Made by a program: the position numbers and the translations under genes. This document shows positions 34,486-43,700 of a stretch of DNA of 64,000 nt, in pieces (the stretch's first letter is position 1; each line of letters opens with the position of its first letter). This DNA comes from Ancylobacter sp. SL191. GTDB taxonomy: Bacteria; Pseudomonadota; Alphaproteobacteria; Rhizobiales; Xanthobacteraceae. The DNA lies in assembly GCF_026625645.1 (NCBI RefSeq), contig NZ_CP113056.1, positions 2,765,001 through 2,829,000 of the forward strand. Reading direction: 5' to 3'. The notes under the pieces are model-generated. The model saw only the letters and a program-made list of their open reading frames with translations. It was not told the DNA's origin and did no database searches.

Positions 34486-35607
34486 GTGCTTGTCCTCGCC
34501 CCCCGCATCGCCATTCCCGTCGCCTATGCCGGGCTGTTCTTCGGCATCGGCGTCTACATCCCGTTCTTCCCGATCTGGTTGCAGGGGCGGGGCTTCGATG
34601 CCGGGCTGATCGCGCTGACGCTCGCCGTGCCCTTCGGCATCCGCCTGTTCACCATGCCGCTCGGCGGGCTGGTGGCGGACCGCAGCGGGCGCCCGCGCGC
34701 GACGCTGGTGGTCTATGGGCTGATGACCGCGCTCGCCTTCTGCGCGGTGGCGCTGGCGCCCGGCACCGGGCTGATGCTGGTCGCCCTCGCCATCGCCGCC
34801 TCCTTCTGGCAGCCGAGCCTGCCGGTGCTCGACGCCTATGCGGTGGCGCGGCGGGCGGAGGGGGTGATCGATTATGGCCGGGTGCGGCTCTGGGGCTCGC
34901 TCGCCTTCATCGCCGGCAATTTCGCCGGGGGCTTCCTGCTGCCGCATCTGCCGAAGGACGCGACCGTCTGGCTCATCGTCGCCGGCAGTCTCGTCGCCGC
35001 GCTGGCGGCGCTGACGCTGGAGGAGATGAAGCTGCCGGAACGCACAGCGCGCGCGGGCTTTCCCCGCATCCCGCGGACGCTGGGCCTCGCCATTGGCGCG
35101 GCCGCGCTGGTGCAGGCCTCGCACGCCACGCTCTATGCCTTCGCCTCGATCAACTGGCGGGCGGCGGGGCTCAGCGATTCCGCGGTGGGGCTGATGTGGT
35201 CGATCGGCGTCATCGCCGAGGTCGCGCTGTTCCATGTCGGCACGCGGGTCACGCAGCGCCTCGGGCCGGAGAAGCTGCTGCTGATCGGCGGGCTCGCCGG
35301 CGTGCTGCGCTTCGGGGCGATGGGGATGGACCCGCCGGACGACCTGCTGCCGGTGCTCCAGCTGCTGCACGCGGCGACCTTCGGCTGCACCTATCTCGGC
35401 ACGGTGGAAATGGTCGCCCGCCATGCGCCGGAAGGGCGCGGCGCGGCGGTGCAGGCGCTCGCCGCCTGGGCGACGACCATTGCCATGGCGCTGGCGACGC
35501 TCGCCGCCGGCCCGCTCTGGCAGGCCTTTGGCGGGCACGCCTTCCTGTTCTCAGCGCTGCTGGCAGGGCTGGGCGCGGGGATCGCGGCGAGCCTGACGCG
35601 GCGCTGA
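34486..35607 (+). CDS. MFS transporter, HcaT-like (MFS_1_like) family
   Basis: A 373-residue twelve-segment major facilitator. The start AYAGLFFGIGVYIPFFPIWLQGRGFDAGLIALTLAVPFGIRLFTMPLGGLVADRSGRPR and the SFWQPSLPVLDAYAVARR block resemble the phenylpropionate permease (HcaT/YcaD-type) group. Substrate is not predictable. It starts with GTG at 34486. It converges with the dipeptide epimerase, stops two bases apart. Confidence 0.8.
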   Translation: MLVLAPRIAIPVAYAGLFFGIGVYIPFFPIWLQGRGFDAGLIALTLAVPFGIRLFTMPLGGLVADRSGRPRATLVVYGLMTALAFCAVALAPGTGLMLVALAIAASFWQPSLPVLDAYAVARRAEGVIDYGRVRLWGSLAFIAGNFAGGFLLPHLPKDATVWLIVAGSLVAALAALTLEEMKLPERTARAGFPRIPRTLGLAIGAAALVQASHATLYAFASINWRAAGLSDSAVGLMWSIGVIAEVALFHVGTRVTQRLGPEKLLLIGGLAGVLRFGAMGMDPPDDLLPVLQLLHAATFGCTYLGTVEMVARHAPEGRGAAVQALAAWATTIAMALATLAAGPLWQAFGGHAFLFSALLAGLGAGIAASLTRR

Positions 35608-35609
35608 CA

Positions 35610-36587
35610 TCAGCCCCAGAGCGCCGGATCGGGCGGGAAGACGCGGCTGCCCTCATAGACGAGGCCCGGCGTGCGGTCTTTCGCCAGCAGCAGCGGCCCG
35701 TCCAGATCGACGACCTCGGCCATGCTCGCCAGCAACAGCGCCGGGGCCATGGAGAGCGAGGTCGCCACCATGCAGCCGACCATGATCGACAGCCCCGCCG
35801 CCTGCGCCATCCGGGCGAGCGCCAGGGCCTCGGTCAGCCCGCCGGTCTTGTCCAGCTTGATGTTGAGCGCATCATAGCGGCCGACGAGATCGGCCAGCGT
35901 GTCGCGCCCATGCGCGCTCTCATCGGCGCAGACCGGCACGGGGCGGGTGATGACGGACAGCATGGCATCGTCGGCGGCGGGCAGCGGCTGCTCGACCAGC
36001 TCGACGCCGGCCGCCGCGCAGGCGGCGAGGTTGGCCGCGAGGTTGCCGGCGTTCCAGCCCTCATTGGCATCGACGATGAGCCGGGTCCGCGGCACAGCGC
36101 GGCGGATGGCGGCGAGGCGCGCGGCATCACCCTCGGCGCCGAGCTTGAGCTTCAAGAGCGCGTGGCCGCTGGCGGCGGCGGCTTCCGCCATCGCCTCTGG
36201 CGTGCCGAGGCTGAGCGTATAGGCGGTGACGACGGGGCCGGGGGCCGGCAGGCCGGCGATCTCATGCACGCGCGTGCCGCTGCGCTTGGCCTCCAGATCC
36301 CACAGCGCGCAGTCGAGCGCGTTACGCGCCGCGCCGGGGGGCAGGATGTATTGCAGCGCATGGCGGTCGGCCCCGGCCTCGATGGCGCGGCGGGCGCTCT
36401 CTATGGCGGCGGTGACGCCTTCCACGCTCTCGCCATAGCGCGCATAGGGCACGCATTCGCCACGTCCAAGCGCCGCCCCGTCGCGTATCTCCACCGCGAC
36501 CACGACGGCCTCGGTCTTCGAGCCGCGCGCAATGGTGAAGCTGCCACGGATGGGAAAACGTTCAACGGCGAGGGACAGCGTGGGCAT
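35610..36587 (-). CDS. dipeptide epimerase (L-Ala-D/L-Glu epimerase type)
   Basis: A 325-residue enolase-superfamily enzyme of the YcjG/AE-epimerase type, involved in recycling murein peptides. Catalytic and metal residues are visible: KLK in ALLKLKLG, D in VDANEGW, E in EQPLP, D in CADESAH, the second catalytic lysine in NIKLDKTGG, and the DLDGP capping loop. Both acid-base lysines are intact. A wider dipeptide specificity than Ala-Glu is possible. It is alone in its transcription unit. Confidence 0.87.
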   Translation of the reverse strand: MPTLSLAVERFPIRGSFTIARGSKTEAVVVAVEIRDGAALGRGECVPYARYGESVEGVTAAIESARRAIEAGADRHALQYILPPGAARNALDCALWDLEAKRSGTRVHEIAGLPAPGPVVTAYTLSLGTPEAMAEAAAASGHALLKLKLGAEGDAARLAAIRRAVPRTRLIVDANEGWNAGNLAANLAACAAAGVELVEQPLPAADDAMLSVITRPVPVCADESAHGRDTLADLVGRYDALNIKLDKTGGLTEALALARMAQAAGLSIMVGCMVATSLSMAPALLLASMAEVVDLDGPLLLAKDRTPGLVYEGSRVFPPDPALWG

Positions 36588-36936
36588 GGGGCGTCAACCG
36601 GTGGGGACGGAACGAATCGCTCAGCCCACTCTAGGCGCCCGCCCGCGGCTCTGGCGAGACCGGCCGTCGCCGCGAAGGGGCGCGGGCGGGCGGGCGCGGC
36701 GCGCGCATGGGTCAGGATAGGGCCGATGGTACATCCTTGCGTCACAGGGAAAGCACAGTTTTCGAGCTAGAACGATTTGGCATCATCAAGATACCCGCAG
36801 CAAGCCGTGGCGCCTCGACAGAGCATGAGCCGCACGGCTATGAAGCAAAAGCGCAAATTGCGCGTGGCCGGGCCGCGCGCCGCCGTGCCGTCACCCGCCG
36901 CAAGGCGGCGTCGAAACCGAATGGGAGCTGCTGATC
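36588..36936. other. intergenic region with the mla operon leader, no gene seen
   Basis: 349 bases between the divergent epimerase and mlaE genes. A less GC-rich stretch at about 36730-36800 probably holds the mla promoter. The short frames here (including one of 75 codons) show no family resemblance. Confidence 0.4.
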
Positions 36937-38085
36937 TTGGGAGCCGCTGAGGCACCGCTGCTCGCCACGGCGCGCCATGGGCGCGAGCTGGTGATCGTCG
37001 GCAATGGCCGGTGGGTCGCCGCGCAGGGCCGGGCGCTGGAAGGCGTCGTCGAGGCGGCGCTGGAGGAGCTGCGCGCGGGCGGTGCCGAGACGGCGCGGCT
37101 GGATTTCTCCGGCGTGCGCCGGCTCGACACGGTCGGCGCGGTGATGCTCGACCGGCTGATCCGGGCGCTGGACACAGCCGGCGTGCGCGCCCAGCTCGTG
37201 GGGCTGGAGCGGCGGTTCCACCCGCTGCTCAAGGAAATCACCAATGGCTGCCACGAGGTGCCGCCGGTCAAGCCGCATGCCAATGCGCTGGTCGGCTCGG
37301 TCGAGCTGATCGGCAAGGTGGTGGTGGAGACCGGCCAGGACGCGCTGTTCTTCCTCTCCTTCATCGGCGCCGTGGTTGGGGCGCTGCTGCGCGTGCTGGT
37401 GCGCCCGCACACCTTCCGCTGGACCTCGATGGTCTATCACCTCGAGCGCACGGGGCTGCGCGCGGTGCCGATCATCGCGCTGATCACCTTCCTGATCGGC
37501 TGCATCATCGCCCAGCAGGGCATCTTCCATTTCCGCAAGTTCGGCGCGACGACCTATGTGGTCGACATGGTGGGCATTCTCACCCTGCGCGAACTCGGCG
37601 TGCTCATCGTCTCCATCATGGTCGCCGGCCGCTCCGGCAGCGCCTTCACCGCCGAGCTCGGCTCGATGCGGATGCGCGAGGAAGTGGACGCGCTGCGCGT
37701 CATGGGCTTCGACCCGAACGAGGTCCTGGTGCTGCCGCGCCTCGTCGCGCTTATCATCGCCGTGCCGCTGCTGACCTTCATCGGCAATATGTGCGCGCTG
37801 TTCGGCGGCGGGTTGGTGGCCTGGCTCTATGGCGACATCTCGCCGACCATCTTCCTGCACCGGCTGCAGGAGGCGATCGCGCTCAACACGTTCGAGGTGG
37901 GCATGATCAAGGCGCCCTTCATGGCCGCCATTGTCGGGCTCATCGCCTGCATGGAGGGCATGCGGGTCGGTGGCAGCGCCGAATCGCTGGGCGCCCACAC
38001 CACCGCCTCGGTGGTGAAGGCGATCTTCCTGGTGATCGTGATGGACGGCCTGTTCGCCATGTTCTTCGCCGCGATCGACATGTGA
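36937..38085 (+). CDS. mlaE: STAS-MlaE fusion, phospholipid ABC transporter permease
   Basis: A 382-residue permease. Residues about 1-110 form a STAS-like domain (ETARLDFSGVRRLDTVGAVMLDRLIRAL) equivalent to the separate MlaB subunit of E. coli; the rest is the MlaE permease (FGATTYVVDMVGILTLRELGVLIVSIMVAGRSGSAFTAELGSMR). It carries out inner-membrane glycerophospholipid exchange with MlaF and MlaD. The start is a TTG at 36937 behind GGGAG; no ATG is in frame nearby. First gene of a tight four-gene operon. Confidence 0.9.
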   Translation: MGAAEAPLLATARHGRELVIVGNGRWVAAQGRALEGVVEAALEELRAGGAETARLDFSGVRRLDTVGAVMLDRLIRALDTAGVRAQLVGLERRFHPLLKEITNGCHEVPPVKPHANALVGSVELIGKVVVETGQDALFFLSFIGAVVGALLRVLVRPHTFRWTSMVYHLERTGLRAVPIIALITFLIGCIIAQQGIFHFRKFGATTYVVDMVGILTLRELGVLIVSIMVAGRSGSAFTAELGSMRMREEVDALRVMGFDPNEVLVLPRLVALIIAVPLLTFIGNMCALFGGGLVAWLYGDISPTIFLHRLQEAIALNTFEVGMIKAPFMAAIVGLIACMEGMRVGGSAESLGAHTTASVVKAIFLVIVMDGLFAMFFAAIDM

Positions 38086-38105
38086 GGGGCGAGGGGCTTT
38101 CCGAC

Positions 38106-38927
38106 ATGATGCACAGCCACAGCGACGCCCAGCCGATCCCCGACATCCAGCCGGGTGAGCCGATCATCTCCGTGCGCGACGTGGTGGTGGCCTTTGGCGA
38201 GCGCACCATCCTCAAGGGCCTGTCGCTCGACGTGATGAAGGGTGAGATCATGGGCTTTGTCGGCGCCTCGGGCGGCGGCAAATCGGTGCTCACCCGCACC
38301 ATTCTCGGCCTCGTGCCCAAGCGCTCGGGCACGGTGGAGGTGTTCGGGCAGGATCTCGACACGCTGAACTATGAACAGCGCCGGCAACTGGAACAGCGCT
38401 GGGGCGTTCTGTTCCAGCAGGGCGCCCTGTTCTCCTCGCTCACCGTGCGGCAGAACATCCAGTTCCCGATGCGCGAATATCTCGACCTGTCACCGCAATT
38501 GATGGACGAGATCACCATCGCCAAGGTGGAAATGGTCGGGTTGCAGCCGGATGTCGTGACCAAGATGCCCTCCGAACTCTCGGGCGGCATGATCAAGCGC
38601 GTGGCGCTCGCCCGCGCCCTGGCGCTCGACCCGGAAATCCTCTTTCTCGACGAGCCGACCTCGGGTCTCGACCCGATCGGCGCCGGCGAATTCGACGAGC
38701 TCATCGCCACGCTGCAGCAGACTTTGGGGCTGACCGTATTCATGGTAACCCACGATCTCGACAGCCTTCACACCGTCTGCGACCGCATCGCCGCCCTGGC
38801 CGATGGCAAGGTCATCGCCGTGGGACCGATCGACACGATGCTCGCCTCCAAACACCCCTGGGTTACCGCCTATTTCCACGGAAAGCGGGCGCGTGCGGCT
38901 GGCTTTGTCGAGCAGGGGGCGCGCTGA
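38106..38927 (+). CDS. mlaF: phospholipid ABC transporter ATP-binding protein
   Basis: A 273-residue ABC ATPase. Walker A is GASGGGKS, the signature is ELSGGMIKRVALARAL, and Walker B is ILFLDEPTSGLDP, the MlaF-type DEPTSGLDP form. It energises the MlaE permease. Two ATG codons in tandem (38106, 38109) are possible starts. It begins 20 bases after mlaE and is followed by mlaD after 6 bases. Confidence 0.93.
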   Translation: MMHSHSDAQPIPDIQPGEPIISVRDVVVAFGERTILKGLSLDVMKGEIMGFVGASGGGKSVLTRTILGLVPKRSGTVEVFGQDLDTLNYEQRRQLEQRWGVLFQQGALFSSLTVRQNIQFPMREYLDLSPQLMDEITIAKVEMVGLQPDVVTKMPSELSGGMIKRVALARALALDPEILFLDEPTSGLDPIGAGEFDELIATLQQTLGLTVFMVTHDLDSLHTVCDRIAALADGKVIAVGPIDTMLASKHPWVTAYFHGKRARAAGFVEQGAR

Positions 38928-38933
38928 GGCACC

Positions 38934-39980
38934 ATGGAAACACGCGCCAATTACATCATCATCGGGCTGTTCACCCTCGCCGTCATCGCGGCGGCCTTCG
39001 CCTTTGTGTGGTGGTTCAGCGGCTCCTCCGGCCGCGGGCCGCGCACCAATTATGACGTGGTGTTCAACGGCCCCGTCAGCGGCCTTCAGACCGGCTCGGC
39101 GGTGACCTTCAACGGCATCCCCGTCGGCGAGGTGACCGGCCTCAGGCTCGACACGCAGGATCCGCGCCGGGTCGTCGCCACCGTCGCCGTGCAGCCGACG
39201 ACGCCGGTGAAGTCCGACACCCGCGCCCAGCTCGACGCGCAGGTGCTCACGGGCCTGTCCTCTGTCGGGCTGATCGGCGGCAATGCCGGCGCCGAGCCGC
39301 TGCCCACCCCGCCCGATGGCGAGCTGCCGCGCATCCAGGCCGATGCTAGTGCGGTGCAGGATCTGATGCAGGGCGCGCGGCAGGTCATGGGCCGCGTCGA
39401 CGACATCGCCCGCCGGGTCGACGACCTGCTGCGGCTGAACGAGACCAAGATTTCCTCGGTCATCGACAATGTCGACAAGTTCACCACGGCGCTGGGGAAT
39501 AACTCCGGCAATATCGACCAGCTCATCACCGATGTGAGCTCGGCCGCCAAGCGCATCGACACGCTCGCCGGCAATCTCGACCGCACCGTCTCGGCGATCC
39601 AGCCGGAGAAGGTGACGGCCACGATCGACGACATCAGCCGCTTCACCGCGCAGCTCGAGGGCATGTCGACCAAGATCAATGCGATCCTCGACAATGTGAA
39701 CGGCCTGACCGCCTCGGAAGAGGGCAAGGGCATGTTCGCGGAAATTACCGGCGCCGCGGCGGAGGTGCGCAAGCTTGCCGCCAATCTCGACGTGCGCACC
39801 GCCGAGCTGACCGCGAACATCAACAAGTTCACCGGTCCGGGCCTGCGCCAATACGAGGCGCTGGCGGTCGACGGGCGGCGTACGCTGGCCGAGATCGAGC
39901 GGGTGTTCCGCAATCTGGAGCGCAACCCGCGCCAGTTCATCTTCGGCGGCCAGTCCGTTCCGAACTATACGGGGCGCTAG
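38934..39980 (+). CDS. mlaD: MCE-family substrate-binding protein
   Basis: A 348-residue protein with one N-terminal membrane anchor (IIIGLFTLAVIAAAFAFVWWF), an MCE domain (NYDVVFNGPVSGLQTGSAVTFNGIPVGEVTGLRLD) and a long coiled-coil C-terminal half (about residues 140-300) much longer than in E. coli MlaD (183 residues). The helical extension could form a periplasmic tube or bridge like that of PqiB/YebT-type MCE proteins. Binds lipids in the periplasm as a hexamer by family knowledge. Confidence 0.9.
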   Translation: METRANYIIIGLFTLAVIAAAFAFVWWFSGSSGRGPRTNYDVVFNGPVSGLQTGSAVTFNGIPVGEVTGLRLDTQDPRRVVATVAVQPTTPVKSDTRAQLDAQVLTGLSSVGLIGGNAGAEPLPTPPDGELPRIQADASAVQDLMQGARQVMGRVDDIARRVDDLLRLNETKISSVIDNVDKFTTALGNNSGNIDQLITDVSSAAKRIDTLAGNLDRTVSAIQPEKVTATIDDISRFTAQLEGMSTKINAILDNVNGLTASEEGKGMFAEITGAAAEVRKLAANLDVRTAELTANINKFTGPGLRQYEALAVDGRRTLAEIERVFRNLERNPRQFIFGGQSVPNYTGR

Positions 39981-39983
39981 GCG

Positions 39984-40673
39984 ATGGTCGGTGTGAACGC
40001 ACAGAAGAACAGGGAAGGCGACGTGACGGCATCTGACGTGACGCTGACGGACGTGACGGGAACCGAACGCCGCCACCGGCTGGCCGGCACAGCGGCCATT
40101 CTCGCGCTTGCCCTCGGGCTCGGCGGCTGCGCCTCGCTGCTCGGCGGTGGCGACAAGGCCCTGCCGACCTTCGACCTGACGGCGCCGGCGGGATTCAGCG
40201 CCCCCCGCGCGGGTTCGGCGCAGCTCGTGGTGGCAGGCTCGACCGCGCTGCAGGTGCTCGACACCGAGCGGATCGTCGTCGAGCCTCAGCCCGGCCAGAT
40301 CACCTATCTCGGCAAGGCGCAATGGGCCGACCGGCTGCCGGCGCTGTTCCAGGCGCGGCTGATCCAGTCCTTCGAGAATTCCAGCCGTGGCCGCGCCGTC
40401 GGCCGGCCGGGTGATGCGATCAACGCCGATTACACGCTGCTGACCGACATCCGTGCCTTTGGCCTCCAGACCTTCGGCGAGGGACCGGAGGCGGTGGTCG
40501 AGGTGTCCGCGCGCATCGTCAGCGCCAGCACCGGGCGCATCGTGGCGGCGAAGGTGTTCACCGCCCGCGCCCCCGCTGCCGGGACCAGCGGACCGGACGC
40601 GACCGGCGCGCTCGACGCGGCGTCCGATCAGGTGTTCGTGGACATCGTGACCTGGACCGGCGGGCGGGTCTGA
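39984..40673 (+). CDS. ABC-type transport auxiliary lipoprotein (PqiC-like)
   Basis: A 229-residue lipoprotein with signal and lipobox ALGLGGC. The mature part (LPTFDLTAPAGF..., LVVAGSTALQVLDTERIVVEPQPGQITYLGKAQWADRLPALFQARLIQSFENS) matches the ABC_trans_aux/PqiC family that accompanies MCE operons and probably anchors the bridge at the outer membrane. The signal is preceded by an unusually long polar lead if ATG 39984 is used; GTG at 40023, with AGGGAAGG before it, is a good alternative start. It takes the place of MlaC/MlaA, which are absent. Confidence 0.82.
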   Translation: MVGVNAQKNREGDVTASDVTLTDVTGTERRHRLAGTAAILALALGLGGCASLLGGGDKALPTFDLTAPAGFSAPRAGSAQLVVAGSTALQVLDTERIVVEPQPGQITYLGKAQWADRLPALFQARLIQSFENSSRGRAVGRPGDAINADYTLLTDIRAFGLQTFGEGPEAVVEVSARIVSASTGRIVAAKVFTARAPAAGTSGPDATGALDAASDQVFVDIVTWTGGRV

Positions 40674-40700
40674 CGCCCTGCCTGATGTTCCGCTCCCATG

Positions 40701-40728
40701 AAAAAGGGCCCCTTGCGGGGCCCTTTTT
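40701..40728. terminator. bidirectional intrinsic terminator
   Basis: AAAAAGGGCCCC-TTGC-GGGGCCCTTTTT, a perfect 12-bp stem counting the A/T flanks. It stops the mla operon and, read on the other strand, the convergent giant gene that ends at 40761. Confidence 0.93.
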
Positions 40729-40760
40729 GTATGTCTGGGGCTGACCGGACCGCGCAGCCG

Positions 40761-43700
40761 CTAGTCGAAGCGGCCGGCGGCGTGGGCGAGCAGGGTGTAG
40801 ACCTTGCCGGTGTCCGAGGTCAGGTAGGTCTTGGTGAGCTGCTGGCCGCGCTCGTCGCGCCCGACCTGCTCGATCAGCCGCTCGAACTCGCCGATATAGC
40901 GGTCCACCGTGTCGCGGAATTCGAGGTCGCGCCGGTATTTGCGGCGGATTTCCTCGAAGGTCTGCTGGCCCTGCATGGTGTAGAGCCGGCGGGTGAACAC
41001 GTTGCGCTCGCCGCGCTTGTAGCGCTCCCACAGATCGACCGCCGCCTCATGGTCGATCATCCGGGCGATGTCGACGGAGAGCGAGTCGAGCGACTCGATG
41101 GCGTGGTGCACCGGACGCTCGGATTCGCGCTCGACACGGGCCGGGCGGCCCTCCGGGGCACGGCCGCGCGGGGCGGACGGCGCCAGCGAGGGGCCTTCAT
41201 GGTCGGCGCGGGCGAGCAGTTCCGACAGCCAGCCACCCTGCTGGCCCTCAGTGGGCTGACGGGCCGGGGCGGACGGCGTCGTCACAGGACGGCGCGGGGC
41301 AACGGGCGCGGCCGGGGCGGGACGCGCGGCGGCCGGGCGGGACGGCTCGTAGCGCGGCGCGGCGGGCTGGGCCGGGCGAGCCGGCTCATAACGCGGTGCC
41401 GGTTGGGCCTGACGCGGCGCGGGCGGGGCCGGACGGGCGGCGGGCTGAGCCGGGGCGGGACGGGCCGCCACGGGAGCCGGCGCCGGAGCCGGAGCCGGAG
41501 CCGGCGTTGGCGCCGGAGCAGGAGCCTGGGCGACCGGTGCGGGCGCCACCGGCGCCGCCACGACGGGCGCCGCGACGACGGGGGCGGGGGCTTCGATCAC
41601 CGGGGCGGGGGCCACCGGCGCCGGAGCCTGAGCCTGCGGCAAGGGCTGCGGCGCGCGGGCGCGGATGCCGTTATCGACATCCAGCGTGCGGCCATGGCGC
41701 GAGACGATGTCGTTCAGCTCGGCCAGTGCCTTGATCTGCTCGGCGATGGTGCGGCGCATGGCCGAGGCGTTGGCCTCGGTCTCCTCGGGCAGTTCGAGGA
41801 TGCCGCGCTTCATCTCCTCGCGGGTGGTCTCCAGCATGGTCTTGATGGCGGCGACCGAGTCGCGCAGCTCCTCGGCGGTGCCGTGGAAGCCGCGGCTGGC
41901 GTCGCCCATCAGCGTGTTCACTTCCTCGACCGCCTGGCGATAGGTCTCGCGCAGCGAAGCGAGGGTGCGCTCGCGCTCGGCTTCGGTCGCGCTGCGGATG
42001 TCCTCCTGCTGGGCGACGATGGTGCTGGTCGACTGGCTTGCGGTCTCGAGGATCGCCTTGGACAGCTCGGCGACGCGCTGTTCCGCCTTGCTGAAGGTCT
42101 GCTCGATCGAGCGGGCATAGGCACCGAGGCGCTCGTCAAGCTCCGCCGTGCGTCCGCCCACCTTCTCGGCGACCGCGAGCAGCGCCTCGTGGCGGCCGCC
42201 GAGCGTCTCGTCGAGATTCTCATGCGCCGCGCCGAGAGCGGTGGCGACGCTGGTGATGATGCCGGCCTGCTGGCTGAAGTTCTCGCTGAGCGCGGTGACA
42301 TCCTGCAGCACGCTGCCGGAAACCTCGCGCAGTTCGCGGATCTGCTCATCCATGCGGGTGGAGGCGCCGCGGCTGGCTTCCTCGACGCTGTAGACCGTGC
42401 TCTGGAAGGCCGAGAGGCGCTCGCTGATCGCGCCCTCGATGGCGGCGAGGTTGTTGGCCGAACCGGCCAGCACGTCCTGCAGCTGGACATTGACCTCGCC
42501 AAGCCGCTCCAGCAGCCCGGCGACATCGCCCTGAAGCGCCTGGTTGGTGGCGCCGATCTCGGCGACGGCCGCGCGGCCGCTCTCGGAGATCGCCTCGATG
42601 AGGCCGGCGCCGCGCCCTTCGAGCGCGCCGACGAATTCCTCGGTGAGGCGGGAGAGCTCGCCCGTGGTGAAGTCCGCCGTCTGTCGGGCGGCATCGACGA
42701 TGGTGGCGCCCCGCCCGTCGAGCGCGGTGACCAGTTCCTCGGTGACGCGGGAGAGCTCGCCCGTGGCGAATTCCGCACTCTGGCGGGCGGCATCGACGAT
42801 GCTGCTGCCGCGCCCGTCCAGCGTGGAGACGAACTCCTCGGTGAGGCGGGAGAGCTCGCCCGAGGTGAACTCGGCGCTCTGGCGGGCGGCTTCGACGATG
42901 TTGTTGCCGCGCCCGTCCAGCGTCTGGACGAATTCGTCGCCGACGCGGGAGAGCTCGGTGCTGGCGAATTCCGCCGTCTGGCGGGCGGCGTCGACGAGGT
43001 TGCTGCCGCGCTCGTCGAGCGTGCGGATGAACTCCTCGGTGAGGCGGGTGAACTCGGAGGAGGTGACGTCGCTGGTCTGGCGCACCGTCTCCACGAGCTG
43101 CGAGCCGCGCCCGTCAAATTCAGCGAGCAGGGCGTCGCTGGCGCGGGCGATCTCGTCCACCACCTGGCCGCTGACATGCTTGACGGTGTCGACGAGGTGC
43201 GAGCCGCGCCCGTCGAATTCGGTGAGCAGGCCGTCGCCGGCGCGGGCGATCTCGCCGGTCACATGGCTGGAGAGCTGCTGGAGCGCGGAGACCACGTCGC
43301 CGCTCTGATTGCCGAGATTGGCGAGCAGGTCGTCGCCGATGCGCGCCATTTCGGTCGCCGTGGTCTGGCTGGAGCGCTGGAAGGCGTCCAGGAGGCCGGC
43401 GGTGCGCTGCTCGACATTGTTCAGCACCTCGTCGCTCATCTGCATGAGCTGCTCGGCGCGCCCGCCGGTCGCCTGCTCGAAGGCCGAGACGATGGCGTCG
43501 GAGCGGGTTTCCAGAACGTGCAGCAGTTCCTCGCTGGCGCGGGCGATGTCGTCCACCGCGCCGGAGCGGGTGTTGTCGAGCGCGCGCACCAGATTGTCGC
43601 GATGGTCGTCAATGGCGGCGAGCAGCTCGCCGCTGGCGCGGGAGATTTCGCTGGTGATGCCGAGGCTGCGGTCTTCCAGCGCCGCGAGCAGGCCGTTGCC

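Noticed and set aside
36707..36934. 75-codon frame before mlaE
   Set aside because: Ends in Arg/Ala runs, no family resemblance and no ribosome site; more likely part of the mla leader.
41300..41680. Simple-sequence tract (GCCGGAGCC-like units) as a separate repeat or mobile element
   Set aside because: It is in frame and encodes the Pro/Ala-rich linker of the growth-pole-ring protein, so it is explained by the gene.
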